NCBI GenBank assembly: GCA_029959905.1
Contig: JASCNZ010000008.1
Location: 16,786-80,785, forward strand
Direction of reading: 5' to 3'
Length of the DNA stretch: 64,000 nt
From: Microbacteriaceae bacterium PS02344
Lineage (GTDB): Bacteria; Actinomycetota; Actinomycetes; Actinomycetales; Microbacteriaceae
How positions within the stretch are numbered: position 1 is the stretch's first letter; each line of letters starts with the position of its first letter. Under the pieces are notes generated by a model. That model saw only the letters and a list, made by a program, of their open reading frames with translations. It had not been told where the DNA came from and ran no database searches. Positions 18,197 to 25,395 of this stretch are shown piece by piece. Position numbers and translations under genes: made by a program.

Positions 18197-19582
18197 TCAG
18201 CTCGAGCGCGGCACCGCGCGTCCGACGTGGAGGAAGGAGGCGCGGCCGTCGTCGTCGGGCTCGAGGAACGCGAGCACGACGTGCATCCCGTCCTTGCGCT
18301 CGCGCAGGATGAGGGCGTCGTCCGAGAAGCGCACGAGCTCGTCGCGCGAGGGCTCGGCACCCAGGGCCCGCAGCTCCGGGCGGGGGCGCTGCTCGAGCCA
18401 CAGGCGCCCCTCGTCGTCGCGCTCGACCTCCATCTCGACCGTGGAGTTCGCGTACACCCCGACGAAGGCATCCGCCCCGTCGGTGGTCGCGTCGTCGGCG
18501 GGTACCGGCTCCGCGGGCAGCGCGTGCCCGGTGAGACCGCGCAGCAGCGGGTCGACGACGTCGTGGAACAGCCCGGCGGCGTCGCCGCCGTTCGTGAGCA
18601 GCACGACCGCGACCCCGGCGTCGGGGGCGATGCGCAGGAACGACGACTGCCCCACCGTGTTGCCGTCGTGCCCGAAGAGCAGCGCGTCGTCCTCCCGGGC
18701 GATCTCCCACCCCAGCCCCCACGCCGCGCCCATTCCCGCGAGGCGGGGCAGGCGCACCTCGGTGCGGCGCATGGCCGCCACGGATGCCGGCGAGAGGATG
18801 CTGCCGCCTTCGGGAGTCGCCCCGTCGCGCAGGTGTGCTCGCGCGAAGACCGCGAGGTCGTGCGCCGACATCGCGAGCATCGATCCGGCGGGTTCGTTCG
18901 AGCGGGCGAGCGCCCAGAACGGGGCCGGCGTCGGCACCCCGTTCTCGTCGGGGCCGATGTGTCCGACGGCGGCGCGATGCAGGATCGCCTCATAGGGGCT
19001 CGGCGATACGGTGCCCAGTCCCAGCGGTGCCGCGACGCGCTCGACGAGCGCCGTCTCCCAGGTGGTGTCGCGCATCCGCTCGATCAGTCGGCCGAGCACG
19101 ACATATCCGGCGTTGCTGTACGAGAACAGGGCGCCGGGGGTGAAGATCTGTGCGGCGCTCGCGAGCAGCTCGACGTATTTCGCAATCGCATCGTCACCGC
19201 GTCCGGTGTCGGTGAAGATGTCACCCTCGAAGCCCGACCGGTGGCTGAGCAGGTGCCGCACCGTGATGGCCGCGAGTGCGTCATCGTCGGCCAGACGCAG
19301 CTCTGGCAGGTACTGCGTGAGGGGCGCGTCGAGGTCGACGAGACCGTCGTCGACGAGCTGCATGACCAGTGTCGCTGTCCACACCTTGGTGATCGAGCCG
19401 ATCTGGAAGACCGAGTCTGTCGTGGCCGTCACGCCCGTGGCGGTGCTGAGCAGCCCGACGGCGTGCTCGACGATCTCGTCGCCGACGACGACGGCGACCG
19501 CTGCCGCGGGCACGCCCCTCGACTCAGCGCGGTGAGCGAGGGTGGCGCGCAGTTCGTCGACGAGGGCGGAGGTGTCGGACAT
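18197..19582 (-). CDS. Serine hydrolase, beta-lactamase/D-aminopeptidase fold (S12)
   Basis: A 461-residue cytoplasmic-looking protein (no signal peptide) of the class C beta-lactamase/D-aminopeptidase group. The active site is SITK (S63, K66), YSN (Y155-N157) and HDG (H305-G307). A C-terminal beta domain of about 110 residues follows. Several blocks (KVWTAT, VRHLL, FTDTGRGDD) are shared with the second half of the fused peptidase at 9514-12909. It is the first gene of the leftward array. Likely substrates are peptides with D-residues, such as wall fragments, but esterase activity is also possible in this family. Confidence 0.85.
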   Translation of the reverse strand: MSDTSALVDELRATLAHRAESRGVPAAAVAVVVGDEIVEHAVGLLSTATGVTATTDSVFQIGSITKVWTATLVMQLVDDGLVDLDAPLTQYLPELRLADDDALAAITVRHLLSHRSGFEGDIFTDTGRGDDAIAKYVELLASAAQIFTPGALFSYSNAGYVVLGRLIERMRDTTWETALVERVAAPLGLGTVSPSPYEAILHRAAVGHIGPDENGVPTPAPFWALARSNEPAGSMLAMSAHDLAVFARAHLRDGATPEGGSILSPASVAAMRRTEVRLPRLAGMGAAWGLGWEIAREDDALLFGHDGNTVGQSSFLRIAPDAGVAVVLLTNGGDAAGLFHDVVDPLLRGLTGHALPAEPVPADDATTDGADAFVGVYANSTVEMEVERDDEGRLWLEQRPRPELRALGAEPSRDELVRFSDDALILRERKDGMHVVLAFLEPDDDGRASFLHVGRAVPRSS

Positions 19583-19725
19583 GCGCCCACTGTAGGGAGG
19601 TGGGCAGCCGGGTGAACGTGTGATCTTGAACTAATAGGTCGCCTGTCGTTCGTCGTATCGGACAAAGGGATGGGTCGGAAGGTGCCGCCGCGGGCAATGT
19701 CCGAGGTGCCCCATACCTTTGTTCC

Positions 19726-20556
19726 GTGGCCGAGCCGGTTCTGCAGTGGTGGGCGCGACGGCAGTTCTCGCGCGGCCGCACCGTGCCCTACGACGTGGGC
19801 GAGTTCCGCACCGGGTGGGCGGCGTACCCCGAGCTGATCCGCCAATACCACCCCGAGCTCAACCACGGCATCGTGCTGTCGCAGGTGCCGCTCGCCGCCG
19901 ACGTGCTGCTGTGCTGGGAGTGCCCCCTGGGTCACCGGTTCGCGGCCACCCCGTCGGAGCAGCGGGAGCGACCGGGGCGGGTGCGTCGGCGATCGGCCTG
20001 GTGCCCGGAGTGCGCGGCGCTCGCGCTTCCGAAGCCCGTGATCCTCGGCGAGCCTCGTGCGATCCCTGCGAAGACGAAGCGCGCAGCGCCGCCGATCTGC
20101 ACGAAGACACCCGACGTCGCGACGGGAACCCCGTTCCTCAGCGTGTGCGCGCCGAAGCCCGCATCCGCCGCCGAGGCACGCCTCCGCGCCGCCCTCGTCG
20201 AGCGGCTGATCTTCACCCCCGATCACAACGCCATCAAGGTCGCCCGCCCGTTCTTCCGCCACACCGAGGTGTGGCCGGACATCGTCCTCCCCGAGCTGCG
20301 CGTCGCGGTCGAGTACGACACCGTCGGTCGGCACGGGCTCGAGCACGTCGGCAAGCGAGAAGCCGCCGATCGCCGCAAGGACCGCGCCCTTCGCGCCGCC
20401 GGTTGGAAGGTGGTGCGCCTCCGCATGGGTCGCCTCGAACCGCTGGGCCCGCACGACCTGCAACTCTCCTCCATCGGGGCGGCGGGCCTCACCCGCCTGA
20501 TCGACCGTCTGCGCGGCATCCGTGGCGCTCTCCTGGTCAACGCCTACCTCCGCTGA
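19726..20556 (+). CDS. Zinc-ribbon protein with restriction-nuclease-like C-terminal domain
   Basis: The 276-residue protein starts at a GTG. Residues about 1-110 carry a treble-clef/zinc-ribbon with CWECPLGHRF and a WCPEC pair. The C-terminal part resembles the PD-(D/E)xK fold of DUF559/very-short-patch-repair-like nucleases: WPDIVLPELRVAVEYD followed by RKDRALRAAGWKVVRLR. The family is known from actinobacteria as zinc-ribbon proteins. DNA cleavage is inferred, not shown. It lies directly upstream of an unusual repeat array. Confidence 0.7.
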   Translation: MAEPVLQWWARRQFSRGRTVPYDVGEFRTGWAAYPELIRQYHPELNHGIVLSQVPLAADVLLCWECPLGHRFAATPSEQRERPGRVRRRSAWCPECAALALPKPVILGEPRAIPAKTKRAAPPICTKTPDVATGTPFLSVCAPKPASAAEARLRAALVERLIFTPDHNAIKVARPFFRHTEVWPDIVLPELRVAVEYDTVGRHGLEHVGKREAADRRKDRALRAAGWKVVRLRMGRLEPLGPHDLQLSSIGAAGLTRLIDRLRGIRGALLVNAYLR

Positions 20557-20584
20557 GTGCAGCCGAACCCCCTCGTCCGCCGGG

Positions 20585-20836
20585 TCTCTCACGCTCGAAA
20601 GGAGATCTCACGCTCCGAAGGAGATCCCCCAATCCGCCGAAGCTCTCACGCTCCGAAGGAGATCTCCCAATCCGCCGAAGCTCTCACGCTCCGAACGAGA
20701 TCTCACGATCCGCCGAAGCTCTCACGCTCCGAACGAGATCTCACGATCCGCCGAAGCTCTCACGCTCCGAAGGAGATCTCACGATCCGAAGGACGATTCG
20801 GGAGGATCGCTCCTTCGTAGCGGGTGTTCCCCTTCG
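20585..20836. repeat. 19/38-bp direct-repeat array 1
   Basis: Several units of 38 bp follow one another at 20639, 20677, 20715 and 20753. Each 38-mer is made of two related 19-bp halves of the type GGAGATCTCACGATCCGAA. Near 20787-20817 the orientation flips (CGAAGGA facing TCCTTCG). The last 66 bp (20771-20836) reappear nearly unchanged at 21463-21528. Confidence 0.85.
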
Positions 20837-20879
20837 GAGCAGGCGCTCCGTTTCGGCGCCGGAGGGCGCGGCATTCGGG

Positions 20880-21368
20880 TCACCCCCCGGTGAATCCTTC
20901 CGTGGTGTACTCATACCCCGCGGCCTCGCAGGCCTCCCGAAGATCCTCGCCCGCGGCATGCCACGCCTCGGAGCCGATCGTCGACGTCGCACCACCGTCG
21001 ATACCGACCGGAGGCGCAGCCTTCTTCATCGCGTCCAGCGCGTCTGAGATGTCTCCTTCGCTCGACGCGGGGACACGGTCGAGCACCCGCGTGGCCAAGC
21101 CGTACCAGCCTTCTCGCTCTCGCTCCCCCATTCGCTGGTCGTGTACGGCGGCGTCGGCGTTGTGCAGGATGGTCAAGACATCACCCATTCCCGCGCACGA
21201 CTGCTCGTCGATGGCCACTGCGTCCGGCGCAGCCGAGGACTCCGCCGCCGACTCCGCCGTCGAGGTCGCCGCTGGGACCGGAGAGGTGTTCGTGCATCCC
21301 GAGGCGACGAGGACGAGCAGCGCGGCGGCCCCGAGCGCAGGAAGAACGAGTCGATTATTCGCAGTCAT
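20880..21368 (-). CDS. Small secreted lipoprotein of unknown function
   Basis: A 162-residue protein from the ATG at 21368 has a lipoprotein signal peptide ending VASGC (Cys25), then a Ser/Ala/Thr-rich linker. A compact domain with three cysteines follows (QSCAGMGD and REACEAAGYEY). It should be tethered to the outer face of the membrane. No enzyme motif is visible. No good ribosome-binding site precedes the ATG, and a longer start at 21431 is possible but would add residues ahead of the signal peptide. The gene lies between two copies of a 66-bp repeat. Confidence 0.7.
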   Translation of the reverse strand: MTANNRLVLPALGAAALLVLVASGCTNTSPVPAATSTAESAAESSAAPDAVAIDEQSCAGMGDVLTILHNADAAVHDQRMGEREREGWYGLATRVLDRVPASSEGDISDALDAMKKAAPPVGIDGGATSTIGSEAWHAAGEDLREACEAAGYEYTTEGFTGG

Positions 21369-21458
21369 GGACGGAAAAACTACTACCACCCCGCGACCAT
21401 GTCGAGAGTCGCACGCAAGGCTTGCCAGCATCCTTCGGTGGCGCCGGAGGAGCCGCCG

Positions 21459-21577
21459 CCGAAGGAGATCTCACGATCCGAAGGACGAGTTCGAGGGATC
21501 GCTCCTTCGTAGCGGGTGATCCCCTTCGTAGCGGGTGATCCCCTTCGTATCGGGTGATCCCCTTCGTAGCGGGTGAC
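21459..21577. repeat. 19-bp repeat array 2 (mixed orientation)
   Basis: One forward unit (GGAGATCTCACGATCCGAA) is followed by at least three inverted units of the form TTCGTAGCGGGTGATCCCC in tandem. The inverted unit matches the reverse complement of the forward unit at about 14 of 19 positions. 21463-21528 copies 20771-20836 of array 1. Confidence 0.85.
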
Positions 21578-21598
21578 GCGGAAGCGCGCGAGGCGGGA

Positions 21599-22081
21599 TC
21601 AGTCGCCGAAGGCGGCGAGCAGGGCGGAGAAGTGGTCGAGGTCGGCAGGCGACCACGGGCGCAGCCGGTCGGCCAGGCGCGCCTCGTACCGGGAGCGGGC
21701 GACGGCGATGCGCTCCTGGGCGAGCGGTGTCGCGACGAGCACCCGCGCCCGGCGGTCGTCGGCGTCGGGAACGCTCTCGACGAGCCCGAGCTGTTCGAGC
21801 TGTCGCACATGACGGCTCACGGCCGACTTGTCGGTCTGCAGGCGCTCGATGATCTCGCCCGCCGAGGTGGCCTTGCCGCTCGCGATCGACGTGAGCACCT
21901 GGTAGCCGAGAGGCTGGAGCTCGGGATGCACGGTCGCCGCGGCCTCTCGCCAGCTCACCCGGATGCGCGCGAACAGACGACCGAGTTCGTGTTCGACGCG
22001 ATGCACGGCCGCCGCCAGGTCGGGATCATCGAGACCGGCGGTCTCGCCCTCTCGGGCGGGGTCGTCGGGCGCGGCACTCAT
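21599..22081 (-). CDS. MarR-family transcriptional regulator
   Basis: A 160-residue MarR protein from the ATG at 22081 (MSAAPDDP). The winged helix is SAGEIIERLQTDKSAVSRHVRQLE with the wing DADDRRARVLVAT. It is close in layout to the next gene (22146-22601), and the shared QTDKSAVSRHVRQLE/EMDKSVISRQVRMLE recognition helix suggests a duplicated pair. Upstream in-frame starts would fall in the terminator hairpin at 22098-22132, which supports the shorter form. The ribosome-binding site is weak. Confidence 0.85.
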   Translation of the reverse strand: MSAAPDDPAREGETAGLDDPDLAAAVHRVEHELGRLFARIRVSWREAAATVHPELQPLGYQVLTSIASGKATSAGEIIERLQTDKSAVSRHVRQLEQLGLVESVPDADDRRARVLVATPLAQERIAVARSRYEARLADRLRPWSPADLDHFSALLAAFGD

Positions 22082-22097
22082 GCCCGCCAGCATACGG

Positions 22098-22132
22098 CGA
22101 AGCCCCGCCGTCACGGAGACGGCGGGGCTTCG
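22098..22132 (-). terminator. Terminator after the efflux/MarR operon
   Basis: Perfect 15-bp inverted repeat (22098-22112 with 22118-22132) and a 5-nt loop, just downstream of the MarR gene ending at 22146. It separates that operon from the next MarR gene. Confidence 0.8.
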
Positions 22133-22145
22133 ACGAATGGAGGTC

Positions 22146-22601
22146 TCAGACCTCGGCGAGCAGTCGGAACACCTTCGAGGCCGCAGCGATCTCGTCGGGC
22201 GTCAACTCCTCGACGACCTCCCGCAGACGGATGCTGTGATCACGGCGCAACGCAGCGAGCGCCGAGCACGCCTGCGCGGTCGGGGTGAGCACCCGCAACC
22301 GCCCGTCCCGCTCGTCGGGGCGGGACTCGAGAAGCCCCAGCTCCTCGAGCATCCGCACCTGCCGGCTGATGACCGACTTGTCCATCTCGAACCGGTCGGC
22401 GAGCTCGTGAGCGCTCGCCGTGCCGGCCCGATCGATGAACGTCAGCAGTTTGTAGCCGCCGACCTGCAGCTCGGGGTCGATGCGCGCCGCCGACTCCTTC
22501 CACAGCGTCCGCGTGCGGGCGAAGATGAGGTTCAGGTGCGTCTGCAGGTCGGCCAGAGCACTGTCGACCTCGGGCGACGCCGCCGTCTGCGAGGCAGTCA
22601 C
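22146..22601 (-). CDS. MarR-family regulator, likely repressor of the adjacent efflux pump
   Basis: This 151-residue MarR protein has the DNA-binding block SAHELADRFEMDKSVISRQ and wing DERDGRLRVLTP. Its GTG at 22601 comes one base after the TGA of the efflux pump gene, so the two are translated together. Two 18-bp palindromes over the pump promoter (24344-24389) are the natural binding sites. The ligand is probably a drug-like compound exported by the pump, by analogy with other MarR/DHA2 pairs. Confidence 0.88.
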   Translation of the reverse strand: MTASQTAASPEVDSALADLQTHLNLIFARTRTLWKESAARIDPELQVGGYKLLTFIDRAGTASAHELADRFEMDKSVISRQVRMLEELGLLESRPDERDGRLRVLTPTAQACSALAALRRDHSIRLREVVEELTPDEIAAASKVFRLLAEV

Positions 22602-22602
22602 C

Positions 22603-24321
22603 TCAGCGCCCCGTCTCCCGATCCTCGCGTTCGAGAACCGTGACCGAACCTGTCGACGTCGAGACGCCGTCCGCGCCGTGGGTGCGGATCGAACCGGTGC
22701 GCAGCGACGCGCCGACCTCGGCCTCGGCCACCTCGATGGCGGAGTCCTCGGCCTGCTCGCGCATCTGCTCGGCGGCGTTCTTGGTCGACAGCGGCTTGTT
22801 CTTGATGAACGCGATGGCGATGACCGCGATCACCGCGAGCGGGATGGCGATGATGAAGGCATCCGCGATGCCGTGGCCGTACGCGCTCTCGACGATCGAG
22901 CGCACGGTCTCGGGCAGCTGGCCGACCTTGGGCACGTCACCCGAGCCCAGGTGCTGCAGCGCGTCGACCTCATCCTGCGAGGTGGGCACGAAGCCCTCCA
23001 GGCCGTCCTTGACGTACGTGGCGACGCTGCTCGACAGCAGCGATCCCATGATCGTCACGCCGATGGTGCCGGCGATCGTGCGGAAGAAGTTGACGTTCGA
23101 CGATGCGGCACCGAGCTGCTGCGGGGCCGTGTCGTTCTGCACGATCAGGGTGAGGTTCTGCATCACCATGCCGAGGCCGGCGCCGAGCACGAACATGTAG
23201 GTCGCGACGAGCGGGAACGGGGTGTCGTAGCGCAGGGTCGACATGAGGCTGACGCCGACGGTGGCGAGCACCGATCCGACGAGCATCCAGCTCTTCCACT
23301 TGCCGAACCGGCTGACGAGCTGTCCGATGATGATCGATGCGCCCATCTGGCCGATGATCATGGGAATGGTCATGAGGCCCGACTCGGTCGGCGTGGCGCC
23401 GCGGGCGAGCTGGAAGTACTGGGCGAGGAACACCGAGGTCGCGAACATCGAGACGCCGATGGCGATCGACGCGATCACCGAGAGGGTGAAGGTGCGGTTG
23501 CGGAACAGCGACATCGGGACGATCGGTTCCTTGACGAAGAACTCGACCGCGATGAAGCCGGCGATCGCGACGCCGGCGAGCACGGCCAGCATGATGCTCG
23601 TCGAGGAGTCCCACTCGAACTGGTTGCCGCCCATCGAGACCCAGATGAGCAGGCTCGAAACCCCGACGGCGAGCAGCACGATGCCGAAGTAGTCGATCGA
23701 CACCTTGCGGTCGCGCTGCGGCTTGGGCAGATGCAGGGTGAACTGCAGAAGCACGAGGGCGAGGATCGCGAACGGCACGCCGACGAAGAAGTTCGAGCGC
23801 CAGCCCCACACGTCGGTGAGGAGTCCGCCGAGCAGCGGGCCGCCGATGGTGCCGAGGGCCATGATGCCGCCGACGACGCCCATGTACTTGCCGCGCTCGC
23901 GGGGCGAGATGATGAGCGCGACGGCGATCATGACCAGCGACATGAGGCCGCCGACGCCGATGCCCTGTACGACGCGGACCGCGATGAGCATGTTCGTGTC
24001 GGTCGAGAAGCCCGCGATCACGGTGCCCACGGTGAAGAGGATGAGCGAGATCTGCACGAGGATCTTGCGGTCGACGAGGTCGGCGAGCTTGCCCCAGATC
24101 GGGGTCGAGACGGCGGTCGCGAGCAGGCTCGCGGTGATGACCCAGGTGTACTGGGACTGCGTGCCGCCGAGGTCGGCGATGATGACCGGCATCGAGGTCG
24201 ACACGACCGTGCCCGAGAGCACGGCGACGAACATGCCGACGACGAGGCCGGAGATGGCGGTGAAGACCTCGCGGGCCGAGCGCGTGGCTTCGGCCGCGGG
24301 AGGGGAGGAATGGGTTGTCAC
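22603..24321 (-). CDS. DHA2-family multidrug MFS exporter (14 helices)
   Basis: The 572-residue protein has the MFS motif A loop GKLADLVDRK, the antiporter motif C-like GTIGGPLLGGLL and 14 predicted membrane helices. This is the DHA2 pattern of proton-driven drug exporters (EmrB/QacA type). The C-terminal cytoplasmic tail of about 60 residues is charged. The GTG start has AGGAG nine nt upstream. It is the first gene of a two-gene operon with a MarR repressor. The substrate cannot be read from sequence. Confidence 0.92.
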   Translation of the reverse strand: MTTHSSPPAAEATRSAREVFTAISGLVVGMFVAVLSGTVVSTSMPVIIADLGGTQSQYTWVITASLLATAVSTPIWGKLADLVDRKILVQISLILFTVGTVIAGFSTDTNMLIAVRVVQGIGVGGLMSLVMIAVALIISPRERGKYMGVVGGIMALGTIGGPLLGGLLTDVWGWRSNFFVGVPFAILALVLLQFTLHLPKPQRDRKVSIDYFGIVLLAVGVSSLLIWVSMGGNQFEWDSSTSIMLAVLAGVAIAGFIAVEFFVKEPIVPMSLFRNRTFTLSVIASIAIGVSMFATSVFLAQYFQLARGATPTESGLMTIPMIIGQMGASIIIGQLVSRFGKWKSWMLVGSVLATVGVSLMSTLRYDTPFPLVATYMFVLGAGLGMVMQNLTLIVQNDTAPQQLGAASSNVNFFRTIAGTIGVTIMGSLLSSSVATYVKDGLEGFVPTSQDEVDALQHLGSGDVPKVGQLPETVRSIVESAYGHGIADAFIIAIPLAVIAVIAIAFIKNKPLSTKNAAEQMREQAEDSAIEVAEAEVGASLRTGSIRTHGADGVSTSTGSVTVLEREDRETGR

Positions 24322-24343
24322 GTGTGGATGCTCCTGAGTAGGA

Positions 24344-24389
24344 AGTTGATAAGTGTCAACTATAGATCGTTAGTTGCGAAAGTGCAACT
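24344..24389 (-). promoter_or_regulatory. Efflux operon promoter with two MarR operators
   Basis: On the minus strand a TTGCAC -35 (complement of 24382-24387) and TATAGT -10 (complement of 24359-24364) are 17 nt apart. Palindromes AGTTGC-N6-GCAACT (24372-24389) and AGTTGA-N6-TCAACT (24344-24361) cover the -35 and the region just after the -10. Their centres are 28 bp apart. Confidence 0.8.
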
Positions 24390-24433
24390 GTTGACCGCGA
24401 GCAACCGAAGATGGCAATCCGGTCGAAGAAATG

Positions 24434-24457
24434 CGTACGTGACGTACGTGCCGTACG
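24434..24457 (+). promoter_or_regulatory. Triple CGTACG operator-like site upstream of toxin-antitoxin genes
   Basis: CGTACG occurs three times at 9-bp steps (24434, 24443, 24452), forming an approximate dyad. The site is 35 bp before the antitoxin ATG. Antitoxins of this type usually repress their own promoter, so this is a likely autoregulatory site. Confidence 0.55.
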
Positions 24458-24491
24458 CTAGAGGGAGCGACATCGACCCCGAGGAGAAGCC

Positions 24492-24917
24492 ATGAGCCAG
24501 CACGCGGTCATCGACTACCCCACCTATTCGAGCGCCCGAGCGCATTTCAAGGAGGTACTCGACGCGACCGAGCGCGGCCGATCCGTCACCGTCTCTCGCG
24601 ACGGGCAGGTTTCGGTGGTCATGCCCGCAGATCGCCTCCGCCTTTTCTTCTTCCGCGCAGTGTCGCCTCGCGTCGAGATCGCTCACGAAGACGGCCGTGT
24701 GCTGGCGTTCATGTCGGGCCGGCCGTTCGTATCAGAAGGTGAATCCGTCGACGAAGCGCTCGCCGACCTGGCACTGTCCCTCCGCGAATACGCCGAGGAC
24801 TGGGAGGCGCGTCTCCAACCTGCGCCAAACCATCGCGATAACTGGGCACTCGTACAGCTCGTCAAACTCTCCTCCGAGGATCAGCTCCTGGAATGGTTCG
24901 AGCACGGCGGTGAGTGA
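24492..24917 (+). CDS. Phd/YefM-type antitoxin
   Basis: The 141-residue protein has a Phd/YefM-like N-terminal DNA-binding domain (YSSARAHFKEVLDATERGRSVTVSRDGQ, read in parts: ARAHFKEVLD, then VSVVMPADRL). A longer C-terminal part would wrap the toxin. A GGAGAAGCC segment precedes the ATG. It overlaps the toxin gene by 8 bases. The protein is longer than classical Phd (about 80-90 residues), as is usual in actinobacterial relatives paired with this toxin. Confidence 0.8.
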   Translation: MSQHAVIDYPTYSSARAHFKEVLDATERGRSVTVSRDGQVSVVMPADRLRLFFFRAVSPRVEIAHEDGRVLAFMSGRPFVSEGESVDEALADLALSLREYAEDWEARLQPAPNHRDNWALVQLVKLSSEDQLLEWFEHGGE

Positions 24918-25341
24918 GAAGCATCCGGTCCCGACACGAGAGGACCACGACGACTTCTGCACCACGGAGAAGTGGCGACTCGTGCGGGGATCGACGGGAA
25001 AGCCCGTGGCGCACCACAAGACGTATGAACTGACGCTCTGGGATGGCCGAATCCTCCGCACCCGCATCTCCCGCCCGGTGAACCGCGCAGACTATTCGGC
25101 TCGCATGTGGTCGCACATCCTGCGCGAACAACTCGACGTCACGGCGGATGTGTTCTGGGCGTGCGCGCGCGACGGCGTGCTGCCGGATCGCGGTGCCCCC
25201 GAGACGGCTGCTCCTCGGAAGGCGGTGCCGCTGTATCTCGTGCGCGAACTGGGGCGCCTCGGGGTGGCAGAGGAGGAGATCCTCGCCCTCGATGCGGCCG
25301 GCGCGGCCCGCCTGCATGCCGACCTCCTCGCACGGGACTGA
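24910..25341 (+). CDS. Toxin partner annotated elsewhere as cytotoxic translational repressor
   Basis: The 143-residue protein starts at a GTG inside the end of the antitoxin gene. The sequence KPVAHHKTYELTLWDGRILRTRISRPV with a following MWSHILREQL block matches actinobacterial proteins called cytotoxic translational repressor of toxin-antitoxin stability systems. I recognise the family by memory of its motif pattern. RNase activity is assumed for the family, not visible here. The overlap and order, antitoxin first, fit a type II module. Confidence 0.75.
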   Translation: MSEKHPVPTREDHDDFCTTEKWRLVRGSTGKPVAHHKTYELTLWDGRILRTRISRPVNRADYSARMWSHILREQLDVTADVFWACARDGVLPDRGAPETAAPRKAVPLYLVRELGRLGVAEEEILALDAAGAARLHADLLARD

Positions 25342-25395
25342 GGGCTGACCCCCGCCGCAGGGCGGGCACACAGCCGGGGCGGGCAGGATGAGCCT

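Noticed and set aside
19583..19725. Confident promoter for the long leftward operon
   Set aside because: TTGTCC and TATTAG-like hexamers are present on the minus strand but their spacing is wrong; I did not report a promoter.
20585..20836. CRISPR array
   Set aside because: Repeat units are adjoining with no unique spacers, there are no cas genes, and the unit changes orientation.
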